This document shows, piece by piece, positions 56,302 to 64,000 of a stretch of DNA of 64,000 bases (position 1 is its first letter; each line of letters opens with the position of its first letter). The stretch covers positions 248,001 through 312,000 of the forward strand of contig CAVQMU010000010.1 in NCBI GenBank assembly GCA_963713695.1. The letters are read 5' to 3'. The notes beneath the pieces were generated by a model. It searched no databases. It was given only the letters and a program-made list of their open reading frames with translations, and had not been told where the DNA came from. The position numbers and the translations under genes were made by a program. Source of the stretch: Rhodoblastus sp963713695. Lineage in GTDB: Bacteria; Pseudomonadota; Alphaproteobacteria; Rhizobiales; Beijerinckiaceae.

Positions 56302-58302
56302 CCACGGGCCGAGCGGAAAAGCCGACGCGGTCCAAACAGCCGGACGAATTCGGCAAACGCAGGGACAGGCAAGGCGCGGGACCAGAGAAAGCCTTGCGCG
56401 AATTGCGCCCCCATCGATTTGAGCGCGCTGCCTTCGTCTTCCCGTTCCACGCCCTCGGCGACGACGTCGATGCCCATCTCGCGGGCTGTGACGATCAATC
56501 CTTTGACGATCGCGTTGTTCTTGCGATTCGAACACATTTCGGAAACAAACGACCGGTCGATTTTGATTTCACTAATGGGCAGGCTGACGAGGTGTCGGAG
56601 CGCCCCGCTGCCTGTTCCAAAATCGTCGAGCGCGAGGCTGAAACCGAGTTTCACAATTTGGTCGAGAAGCTCGACGACTCCGACCTGGCCTCTGCCGTAT
56701 ATGGCGTTTTCCGTTATTTCGAGGCGAATGAGGGCCGGCGACAACCCCTCTGCAATCAGCAGATGCAATTTCGACAGCAGCCTCTCGGGCGTCTTCAAAA
56801 TTGCTCCGGACAGGTTGATCGAGGTCGGCAACCCGATCGCATACTCGTCCCTGAGAGCGATCAGCACTTCTCGATATCGATCCAGCACCAGTTCGTTCAG
56901 GCTCAAGCCCAGTCCGCGACTTTCGGCGGCCTCGAAAATTTCGTCCAGCGAATAACCGGAAAGGCTTTCCGCGGAAAAGCGCGAAAGTCCCTCGGCCCCG
57001 GCGACCCAGCCGGTCTGCAAATTGATCTTGGGCTGGAAACAGAGAACAAGCGCACGGTCGGCGATCGCCTGGCTCAAAGCGTGGGCAACCAGCGTTTCTC
57101 TGCGAAAGGCGTCAGCGAGAGCTTTACTGTATCCGAGATGGCCGCCGCGTCGTGATTTTTTCGCCTCACGCTGCGCGATGTCGGCCGCGGCCAGGAGATC
57201 GCTCCTGTTGCTGGCGTCTTGCGGAAAGGATGCGGCTCCTCCGGTGATCGAGATCACCGGGAGATCGAAGATTTCCGGCCTGCAAACTGTCCAGCGCTGT
57301 CCGCACCGCCGACAGGATCTCGTCGCCGCTGATCGAGCGTCCGCCGTGGCTGGCGACGACAGCGAATTCGTCGCCGCCGAGACGCGCGGCGAAACAATGT
57401 TCACCTCCCAAGGTCATCAATGCGCGGCCTATGGCTTTCAGCACCTCGTCGCCGATATGATGTCCAAGGCTGTCGTTGATGTTCTTGAAAAAATCGACAT
57501 CCAGCAAGGTCAGGGACAGGCGCTTCTCCGTCGCGATGAGATCGTCCAGTTTCACCATGAACAGCAAGCGATTGGCTAGGCCGGTCAAGCTGTCGGTTTC
57601 CGCCAAGGCTGTCGCCGCCCTCCGCGCCGCATCGAGAGCCGTGATCGTGCATTGCTGGTCCTCGATGGCGCGATCGCGCTCGACCTGCATCTGGAGCATT
57701 TGCGACAGTTGCCGGGCGGTGGAGGCCCCGATGGCCACGGCGGCGACGATAAAGGCGGCGAAGGCGCCGTCCAGCACGTACCATGGAATGGTCCTGATTT
57801 CGGGAACGGCGACCGCGATTCCGATGGCGTAGCCGACGACCAGGGCCCGGAAAACACGCGGCGCATAGCTGCTCGAATTGGTCGCCGCCAGCAGGCCGGC
57901 CACTGAAACGACCGTGAGCAGCAACCGAATTCCGTCAAGCGATTCCGCCAGGGGCCACACTGTCATCGCCAGGACGAAACCAACGGCGTGATAGACACGT
58001 TCGATCTGACGCAGCAGCCGCAAATCGACTTCATCGCGCCGAAGGCTGGTCGACAGGCGGCCAATGAAGCGGGAGGCCAGTTGATCGACCGCCAGATGGA
58101 CCAGCGAGACGGCAAGCACGCTTGGGATGTTGAGAAAAAATCCGGCGATCGCTGCAGTGCCGAAAATGAATTTGACGATTTGGGAGTTGGTTGTTTCGCG
58201 TTCGACAAAAAGCTTCAATGCGCGCTCGAACACGCGCGGATCGGCCCGGACCTCGGCGTCTGCCGCGGTGAGGGAAAAGCGCGAATTGAGCGACGAAAAC
58301 AT
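56298..58302 (-). CDS. GGDEF-EAL cyclic-di-GMP protein (one frameshift)
   Basis: About 667 residues after removal of one extra base in a GGCC run near 57277-57281. N-terminal part with about five to six membrane spans (about 60-200), a GGDEF domain (LTGLANRLLFMVKLDDLI, then FAARLGGDEFAVVASH) and, after the shift, an EAL domain. The cyclase GGDEF is intact; the inhibitory RxxD is not seen. The EAL motif reads AEGLSRF, but the catalytic Glu/Asn/Asp pattern (INLSGAIL, IRLEITENAIYG, ALDDFGTGSG, IKIDRSF, VVAEGVERED) is present, so phosphodiesterase activity is plausible. It probably governs motility or attachment. The shift falls inside the GGDEF end, so a sequence error is favoured. Confidence 0.82.
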
Positions 58303-58510
58303 TAGCGCTCCGGAAGCGGGTCGGCTTGGCGATCAAAAGCCGATTGCGCGGCTCCAGCAAACACAACGTGCGGTTGTATAGCGAATTGATTAAGTTTGAG
58401 TTTTTTGGTCCTGAAGCTCGGCCGTCGATAAATACCAGCCCGCTTCCTGGCCATGCGCAGCTTGCGGCGCCGGTTCCCTCGCTCTATGTCAGGGAAAGGG
58501 CGAGAAAACC

Positions 58511-58966
58511 ATGTTCGACGACATCTACAATCGCAAGATTCTTGAACTCGCGGCCAATATTCCGCGATTGGGGCGGTTGGCACATCCGCAGGCCAGCGCC
58601 AGCGCCTATTCGCGCTTGTGCGGCTCCAGCGTCACCATCGACCTGTCGTTGGAAGACGGCCTCGTCTCCGATTTCGCGCAGGATGTGAAGGCCTGCGCGC
58701 TGGGCCAGACCTCCTGCTCGGTGATGGGCAGGGAGATCATCGGTTCGACCCCGTTGGAATTGCGGCAGGCGCGCGAGGACATGCGCAAGATGTTGAAGGA
58801 AAACGGTCCGCCGCCACAAGGGCGCTTCGCGGACGCCGGCGTGCTGGAGCCAGCGCGCGATTACAAGGCCCGACATGCCTCGATGCTGCTGGTGTTCGAC
58901 GCCGTGGCCGAGGCGCTCGACAAGATCGAGAAAAGCCGCGCTGATTTGACCGCAGCGCGTCAATGA
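58511..58966 (+). CDS. NifU/IscU-like iron-sulfur scaffold family protein
   Basis: A 151-residue protein of the SufU/IscU-N fold. YNRKILELAANIPRLGRLAH at the N-terminus, then Cys in RLCGSSVTIDLSLEDGLVSD and KACALGQTSCSVM give three scaffold-type cysteines. The family carries or delivers Fe-S clusters; this short solitary form in alphaproteobacteria is not well characterised. ATG 58511. It is divergent from the GGDEF-EAL gene; the 208-bp gap holds promoters only. Confidence 0.8.
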   Translation: MFDDIYNRKILELAANIPRLGRLAHPQASASAYSRLCGSSVTIDLSLEDGLVSDFAQDVKACALGQTSCSVMGREIIGSTPLELRQAREDMRKMLKENGPPPQGRFADAGVLEPARDYKARHASMLLVFDAVAEALDKIEKSRADLTAARQ

Positions 58967-59060
58967 TTCCGGTCAATACATTTGTTTTCAAAGGGTGTAT
59001 TATTTCAATGGCGAATGGCCTGACCCATTCGGCGCTTCAAGGGTGAGACCTTCGCCTTTG

Positions 59061-59084
59061 CGCCCCGCGAAAACGAGCGGGGCG
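59061..59084 (+). promoter_or_regulatory. Hairpin in the hsp20 leader
   Basis: Perfect 8-bp stem CGCCCCGC / GCGGGGCG in the leader, ending 15 bp before the hsp20 ATG and next to its AGGAGG ribosome site. Leader hairpins of small heat-shock genes in this order are often RNA thermometers, but the G/C-rich stem here does not itself cover the ribosome site, so the role is uncertain. Confidence 0.3.
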
Positions 59085-59098
59085 GACAGGAGGATGTC

Positions 59099-59593
59099 AT
59101 GAAAACCCGGCTTCCGGATCTCTGGACCCGCGATCTTATGGCCGATCCCTTCCGCGCTCTGGAGAGGGATCTGTTCGGACGCGATTTTCCGAAACTTTTT
59201 GAAATGCCTGCGAGCCAGGATATGGCGCCGATGCCCGCGATGAATATCGCGGAGACGGAAAACGCCATTGAAGCGACGCTGGAAATCCCTGGCGTCGAGG
59301 AAAAGGACATCAAGGTTCGCGTCGAGGGCGACCGCCTGATCGTCTCCGGCGAGAAGACCATGGAGGCGAAGAAGGACGAAAGGGACTGGCATGTGATAGA
59401 GCGGCGTTTCGGCTCGTTCTATCGCTCGATGACGCTGCCGTTCGAACCCGCGACCGATGCGATATCAGCCCATTACGACAGGGGCGTGCTGCACCTGACC
59501 GTGCAGAAACCCGCCGCCAAGGCGACGACGGCCAAAACCATTCCGGTCCAGACGGGCGCGCCGAAGGTGGAGGAGCCGCCGGTATCGCATTGA
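59099..59593 (+). CDS. Small heat-shock protein, Hsp20 family
   Basis: A 164-residue alpha-crystallin-type holdase. The N-terminal arm is followed by the crystallin domain (about 47-140): AMNIAETENAIEATLEIPGV, DRLIVSGEKTMEAKKDE, RFGSFYRSMTLPFEPATDAI and HYDRGVLHLTVQKPA. The C-terminal IPV motif occurs (TIPVQTG). It prevents aggregation of unfolded proteins. AGGAGG lies 6 nt before ATG 59099. Confidence 0.93.
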   Translation: MKTRLPDLWTRDLMADPFRALERDLFGRDFPKLFEMPASQDMAPMPAMNIAETENAIEATLEIPGVEEKDIKVRVEGDRLIVSGEKTMEAKKDERDWHVIERRFGSFYRSMTLPFEPATDAISAHYDRGVLHLTVQKPAAKATTAKTIPVQTGAPKVEEPPVSH

Positions 59594-59668
59594 GGCATAG
59601 CGGCTGATCTGAGCGGATCGCCGGCTCCCGCTGGGAAAAGAGCAGCGGGGGCCGGTGTTCCTCTAAGT

Positions 59669-59698
59669 CGTCATTGCTGAACCTTCACAGCAATGACG
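59669..59698. repeat. Mini REP-like hairpin between hsp20 and xthA
   Basis: Perfect 11-bp stem CGTCATTGCTG / CAGCAATGACG with an 8-nt loop. Its ends equal those of the larger element at 18145-18225. It lies between convergent genes, 5 bp from the xthA stop, and may serve as a two-way terminator. Confidence 0.65.
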
Positions 59699-59703
59699 GC
59701 GCG

Positions 59704-60501
59704 TTAATCCCGCAAATCCAGCCTGATCGGCACATGGTCCGAGGGCTTGTCCCTGGCGCGCATGTCCTTGTCGATCGCCACGGATTGCAGCCGATCCGCC
59801 GCCTGCGGCGACAGCAGCAGGTGGTCGATCCGCAGCCCGTTGTTGCGCTGCCATGCGCCCGCCTGATAGTCCCAGAACGTGTATTGCTTGGGCTCGTCCG
59901 TCGTCGCGCGCAGCGCGTCGGTGAAGCCGAGCGCCATCAGCTCGCGGAATTTTTCGCGCGTTCTCAAAGTGAACAGCGCGTCGCCGGCCCAGGCGATGGG
60001 GTCGTAGACGTCGCGGGCGTCGGGGATCACATTGTAATCGCCGCAGAGCACGAGCCGCTCTTCATGAGCAAGCAGTTTTTTGGCATGGGCGATCAGCCGG
60101 TCCATCCAGGCGAGCTTGTAGGAATATTTTTCCGTGTCGATCGGATTGCCGTTCGGCAGATAGAGACAGCCGACCCGCACGACGGTCTTGCCGCAGGGAA
60201 TTACGGCTTCGATATAGCGCGATTGCGCGTCGGCCTCGTCGCCGGGCAGGCCGGAGACGACTTCCATCGGCGCCTTCGAGAGGATGGCGACGCCATTGTA
60301 GCTTTTCTGCCCGTGGACTGCGACGTTGTAGCCCTCCGCCTCGATCTCCATGCGGGGGAACTGCTCCTCCTGGCATTTCAGCTCCTGCAGGCACAGCACG
60401 TCCGGCTGGATATCGCGCAGATAGGCGACAAGAATTTCGGTCCGCTGGCGGACGGAGTTGACGTTCCAGGTCGCTATTCGAAAGGAGCCGGCGATGCGCA
60501 A
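59704..60501 (-). CDS. xthA: Exodeoxyribonuclease III
   Basis: A 265-residue EEP-family AP endonuclease/3'-5' exonuclease for base-excision repair. RIATWNVNSVRQRTEILVAY, LCLQELKCQEEQFP (metal Glu), NGVAILSK, LVLCGDYNVIPDARDVYDP and the closing RIDHLLLS with DKPSDHVPIRLDL (catalytic Asp-His). The TTG at 60501 has GGAAGG 9 nt upstream and gives an N-terminus slightly longer than usual. It starts 4 bp after the UbiH-type gene stop: probably one operon. Confidence 0.92.
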   Translation of the reverse strand: MRIAGSFRIATWNVNSVRQRTEILVAYLRDIQPDVLCLQELKCQEEQFPRMEIEAEGYNVAVHGQKSYNGVAILSKAPMEVVSGLPGDEADAQSRYIEAVIPCGKTVVRVGCLYLPNGNPIDTEKYSYKLAWMDRLIAHAKKLLAHEERLVLCGDYNVIPDARDVYDPIAWAGDALFTLRTREKFRELMALGFTDALRATTDEPKQYTFWDYQAGAWQRNNGLRIDHLLLSPQAADRLQSVAIDKDMRARDKPSDHVPIRLDLRD

Positions 60502-60505
60502 AGCG

Positions 60506-61781
60506 TCAGGCCTTCCCAGCAGCGGCGCGCCGCGCAGGCGGCCTCGCGCGCATCAGCTTGGGCGTCGGGCCGTGCGGCGTCACCCCCTCGCGCATCAGCG
60601 CTCGGCGCAGCGGGCCGATGGCGGAGAAAAAGTTCAACGCAAAGGCGCGGGCGAAATCGACCGGCAGGGCGTGAGCCAGCAGCGAGCGGTTGAGAATGTC
60701 TATGCCGTTGATCCGGAAGCCGATGTCGAGGGAACGCTGCCGCTCGTAAGTTTCGAGCGCCCTTGTGATCTTGTCGGGCTCGATGAGGTCTATTCCCTCC
60801 AGGCAATCAACGAGATTGGCGATGTCGCGCAGGCTGAGGTTCAGGCCCTGCGCGCCGATCGGCGGGAAGAGATGCGCGGATTCGCCGATCAGCGCCATGC
60901 GCAGTCCGGTGACGCGCGAGGTTTTCAAACCGCCCATCGGGAAGGCGCCGACGGGGCCGTCGAGCGTGACGGCGCCGAGCAGCCCATGCGCCTCGTCCTC
61001 GATTTCCGCCGCCAGCATTTCAGGCGAAAGAGCCTGCAAGCGCAGGGCTTCGCGCGGCGTGACCAGCCAGACGAGGCTGGAGCGATAGGGCGCGCCCTCG
61101 CGTCCTCTCAGCGGGACGAAGGTGAAGGGGCCCGAGCGCTTGTGGAATTCGGTGGAGATATTGTGGTGGGGCTTTTCGTGCGCCAGCAGCACGGTCAAGG
61201 CGATCTGCGGATAGGACCAGGTTTTGACGGTGATGCCGGCGATCTGCCGCGCCTGCGAATTGCGGCCTTCGCCGGCGACGATGAATTGCGCCTCGATCCA
61301 GCCGCCGGAAGCAAGCCTCGCCCTCGCCGACGAGAAATTGAGCTCGAAAACATCGATCAGGTCTTCGATCAGGGTGATGTTCGGGTTGGCCTTCGCGGCT
61401 TCGGCGAGTTCGGCGACGAGCGCATTGTTCTCGATATTCTCGCCGAAGGCGTCGAGGTCGATTTCGCGCGAGCGGAATTCCTTCGGTCTCGTCGGAAAGA
61501 TCGAGCCGGTGTCGTCGATCATGCGGATCCCCTCCATCGGGGCGGCATGAGCGGAGCAACGCTCCCAGAGGCCGAGCGCGCGATAAAAACGCAGCGAGCC
61601 CTCGAACAGCGCCACCGTGCGTCCCGCGAGATGGGTCTCGACCTTGCCGACGACGATGACCTTGCGGCCCTGCGCGGCGAAGGCATGGGCGGCGGAAAGT
61701 CCGGCCGAGCCGGCGCCCGGCGACGAGCACGTCGCAGGCGACAGGGCACTTTTCTGCGGGGACGGCGTTGTTCGGGCTCAT
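60506..61781 (-). CDS. UbiH/UbiF/COQ6-type FAD monooxygenase (one frameshift)
   Basis: About 424 residues after removal of one extra G near 61713-61722. Beyond that the N-terminal FAD loop reads CDVLVAGAGSAGLSAAHAFA as expected. The rest carries VDVFELNF-type FAD-domain strands, AQFIVAGEGRNSQARQIAGI and the FAD-binding GESAHLFPPIGAQGLNLSLR. The family hydroxylates ubiquinone precursors; the exact position is unclear. ATG 61781 has GAGG 8 nt upstream. A second start downstream at 61615 is only what remains open without correction. Confidence 0.85.
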
Positions 61782-61924
61782 TTTGATCGCCTCGTCATGC
61801 TGGGGATCGTTAATCATGGAACAATTTCTAGGACGGCAAGAGGCGTTTGACGAGTGGGCGTTTCGTCGCGTCCACGCCGAATTAACGCGTCTGCGCCAGT
61901 CTGGCTGCAAGAGAGAAGGATAAA

Positions 61925-62495
61925 ATGGCCGACGCCCCCATCCCCCCGGAGAGTTCCCGCCGCGCCCTGCTGCTCGCCGCCGCCGGCGCCTGTGCCGGGC
62001 TGGCGCTGGGCGCCTACGCCTGGAGGCGCTATGGCTTGACCCGGACGCCTGCTCAATCCGCTGAGCGCCGAGAAATTCGACCTGCCGCCCGTGCCAGGCC
62101 TTCTGAACGCCGGGGGCGACCCCGTTCCCGGCTTTTCCGCGGCGGATATCGCGGGCAAGACGGTCTATCTCAGCGCCTTCGCCTCCTGGTGCCCGAACTG
62201 CCTTGAGGAACATTCGGCGCTGTTGGAGTTCGCCCGCACGTCCGGCGCGGAAATCCTCGGCATAGCCTCGCTCGACGATCCCCAGAACACGCTCGAATTC
62301 CTGCGCAAGGAAGGCAATCCCTTCGCAAGAGTTGGCGTGGACCGCAAGGGCTACCTCTATCGCGCCCTGGGCGCGCGCGGCATCCCCGCGCATTTCGTCA
62401 TGGGCCCAGCGCCAAAGATCACGCTGATGCTGCAAGGGTCGCAAAGCGTCGAGGCTTTGCGCGAAAAAATCCTGCCTTTGATGGCCAGGGCCTGA
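61925..62495 (+). CDS. TlpA/DsbE-type membrane-anchored thioredoxin (one frameshift)
   Basis: About 189 residues after removal of one extra C near 62046-62049. N-terminal twin-basic start and span (SSRRALLLAAAGACAGLALG, about 10-29), then, across the shift, LLNPLSAEKFDLPPVPGLLN, the thioredoxin fold with the redox motif ASWCPNCLEEHSALLEFA and the cis-Pro region GIPAHFVMGPAPKITLM. Similar to CcmG/DsbE, which reduces apocytochrome c for haem attachment; no ccm genes are in view, so a general periplasmic reductant is also possible. GAAGGA precedes ATG 61925. Confidence 0.8.
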
Positions 62496-62497
62496 CT

Positions 62498-63172
62498 TCA
62501 GTCCGTGCGCGAGGCGATCTGGATTTTCGGCGGATTGCCCAGGCGCTTGTCGAGATAATCCCCGACCTTGACGATCAACTCGTCGACCCGATTCTCGAAG
62601 AAGTGGTTGGCGCCCTCGACGGTCGCATGTTCGATCAGGATGCCCTTCTGCGTCTTGAGCTTCTCGATCACGCTGGTGACTTCCCTGATCGGCGCGACGC
62701 GGTCCTGGTCGCCATGCACGAACAGGCCCGAGGAGGGGCAGGGCGCCAGGAAGGTGAAGTCGAAGCGATTGGCCGGCGGGGCGATGGAGACGAAGCCCTC
62801 GATCTCCGGACGGCGCATCAGCAATTGCATGCCGATCCACGAGCCGAAGGAGACGCCGGCGATCCAGCAGGAGCGCGCCTCGGGGCTGATCGCCTGGGCC
62901 CAGTCGAGCGCGGAGGCCGCGTCGGACAATTCGCCCTGGCCGTGGTCGAACGAGCCCTGCGAGCGGCCGACGCCGCGAAAATTGAAGCGCAGCACCGAAA
63001 AGCCGCGCTCGGCGAAAGCGTAATAAAGGTGATAGACGATCTGGTTATTCATCGTGCCGCCGAATTGCGGGTGAGGATGAAGAATGATCGCGATGGGCGC
63101 GCCGCGCTGCTTGGAAGGATGGAAGCGTCCTTCGAGGCGGCCAGCGGGTCCGTTGAAAATCACCTCGGGCAT
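62498..63172 (-). CDS. Alpha/beta hydrolase
   Basis: A 224-residue cytoplasmic alpha/beta hydrolase of the YcjY/DLH-like kind common in alphaproteobacteria. Oxyanion region AIILHPHPQFGGTMNNQIVY, RGVGRSQGSFDHGQGELSDA, nucleophile elbow GVSFGSWIGMQL, acid in FVHGDQDRVAPI and His in GANHFFENRVDEL. Substrate unknown. Convergent with the TlpA-type gene, 2 bp between stops. Confidence 0.85.
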   Translation of the reverse strand: MPEVIFNGPAGRLEGRFHPSKQRGAPIAIILHPHPQFGGTMNNQIVYHLYYAFAERGFSVLRFNFRGVGRSQGSFDHGQGELSDAASALDWAQAISPEARSCWIAGVSFGSWIGMQLLMRRPEIEGFVSIAPPANRFDFTFLAPCPSSGLFVHGDQDRVAPIREVTSVIEKLKTQKGILIEHATVEGANHFFENRVDELIVKVGDYLDKRLGNPPKIQIASRTD

Positions 63173-63319
63173 GGGTCAGGTCTCGGCTTTAAGGTCTGTC
63201 TTGGGGTAACAGGGGTCTGTCTTACCCAAGCGCGGGTCCAAGAAGCAAACTTTTTCGATAAATTTTGCGGAGTTTACGCGTGGTTGTCGCTTTTCGTTGT
63301 ATTTGGCTGATGATTTTCG

Positions 63320-63620
63320 CCTGTTTCGAGCATTTCCGAAGGACGGCTTAGCCGGGCTGCGCTGATTGTCGCGTTCCTGCTGGGCTGGCGCGGCTTGCGC
63401 GCAACCTGGCTGCTCGCGCCGGCGGTCCTCCTCGGCGGTATGCCGCCAGCCACGTCTATGCCTATGCGACCGGAGAAGGGAAAATCTCCGGCGCGATGGG
63501 CAATTTCGCCTTTGAGTTGCTGGTCTTCGCCGTGCTCTCGCTTGTCGGTTCGCGTCGGCGTATTGGGCGGCGTCGGCTGGGGCGCGGTTCGGCGGCGGAG
63601 CAATGCCAGCGGGCTACGAT
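63320..63620 (+). pseudogene. Fragments of a membrane protein, frame broken
   Basis: Hydrophobic protein-like stretches occur in successive frames: AALIVAFLLGWRGLRATWLL with LAPAVLLGG, then YAASHVYAYATGEGKISGAM with NFAFELLVFAVLSLVGS, then VGVLGGVGWGAV. They join into one two-to-three-span membrane protein if two or three single-base errors are corrected (one missing base near 63439, one extra near 63559). I do not recognise the family. It lies just upstream of pyrC. Confidence 0.35.
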
Positions 63621-63689
63621 TCAGCGAAAATACTCATTGCGGCCTGTCGCCGCGATTGCCCAAAACTCCGCCGCGCGCTATCCAAAGCC

Positions 63690-64000
63690 ATGGTTCACGC
63701 AAAAACCCATCCGCCGTTGGCCTTCGTCAATGCGCGCCTGATCGACCCGGAAAGCGGGCGTCGAGCTGCGCGGCGGCGTGCTGGTCGAGGATGGCATGAT
63801 CAAGGATTTCGGCCCCGAAGTCGCGCCGGAGAACCTGCCCAGGACATGGCGATGTGATCGACTGCCGCGGCGATGTCCTTTCGCCCGGCCTGATCGACTT
63901 GCGCGCCTTCGTCGGCGACCCGGGCGCGGAAATCGCGAAACCATCGCCACGGCCACGCGCCGCAGCGGCGGCGGGCGGCGTCACCACCATCGTCGCGAGC
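63690..64000 (+). CDS. pyrC: Dihydroorotase PyrC, N-terminal part (frames broken, runs off the window)
   Basis: The start HAKTHPPLAFVNARLIDPES, then, in other frames, VELRGGVLVEDGMIKDFGPE, HGDVIDCRGDVLSPGLIDLR, AFVGDPGAE, RETIATATR and AAAAGGVTTIVAS match the N-terminus of class I dihydroorotase of the pyrC-type found beside pyrB (closing the dihydroorotate ring in pyrimidine synthesis). In the usual form a metal-binding His-x-His follows GLID; here the position reads DLRAF, so it may be the non-catalytic PyrC-like (PyrX) form. At least four frame changes are needed (near 63756, 63839, 63931 and 63960). The gene continues past base 64000. Confidence 0.65.

Overview
This window reads as chromosomal DNA of a GC-rich alphaproteobacterium of the Hyphomicrobiales. 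A methylotroph-related Beijerinckiaceae or Methylocystaceae lineage is my guess from gene style, not proven. The main clues are the dcw order ending ftsQ-ftsA-ftsZ-lpxC-bamD-recN-ligA, RNase P RNA just upstream of rsmH, cobalamin-dependent metH downstream of a fused ArsR-methyltransferase and metF, and a palindromic repeat of a kind common in this class.

Layout. 1-7.4 kb: CBS/BON protein, ACT-domain protein, a membrane-anchored six-hairpin glycosidase-like protein, a KAP-type membrane NTPase and the ABC-F factor EttA. 7.4-14.6 kb: mostly small secreted proteins, a GST/PPOX pair divergent from a LysR regulator, an SGNH hydrolase and a PsiF-like protein. 14.7-16.1 kb: mobA-tusA-DUF2478. 16.1-22 kb: ArsR-methyltransferase, metF, metH. 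22-27.4 kb: extensin-like protein, HPP-CBS membrane protein, DUF2853, AmpD-like amidase, glycine-zipper lipoprotein, lytic transglycosylase, RNase P RNA and a secreted hypothetical. 27.7-51.4 kb: a nearly complete division and cell-wall cluster (rsmH, ftsL, ftsI, murE, murF, mraY, murD, ftsW, murG, murC, a class I glutamine amidotransferase, murB, ddl, ftsQ, ftsA, ftsZ), then lpxC, bamD and recN. 51.7-54.0 kb: an unusual three-gene insert. 54.2-64 kb: ligA, a GGDEF-EAL protein, NifU-like protein, Hsp20, exonuclease III, UbiH-type hydroxylase, TlpA-type thioredoxin, alpha/beta hydrolase, and the beginning of pyrC.

How the genes work together. MurE/F/D/C/B, Ddl, MraY and MurG make lipid II. FtsW/FtsI polymerise it at the division site under FtsZ/FtsA/FtsQ/FtsL. 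Many of these genes overlap by 4 bp (ATGA) or share TGATG junctions, so translation is coupled. MetF supplies methyl-THF to MetH, probably controlled by the adjacent ArsR-type regulator through a palindrome at its promoter.

Most unusual parts. The recN-ligA insert encodes a Gln/Gly-rich repeat protein, a small partner sharing its helical motif, and an M48 membrane protease behind a near-consensus sigma-54 promoter. An amidotransferase is embedded between murC and murB. mraZ is missing. An amber codon interrupts an otherwise perfect signal peptide. Six genes (KAP NTPase, metF, ftsA, GGDEF-EAL, ubiH-like, tlpA-like) and the start of pyrC are frame-disrupted. The six complete ones each carry a net +1 base in a short G/C run, which points to base-calling error rather than real pseudogenes.
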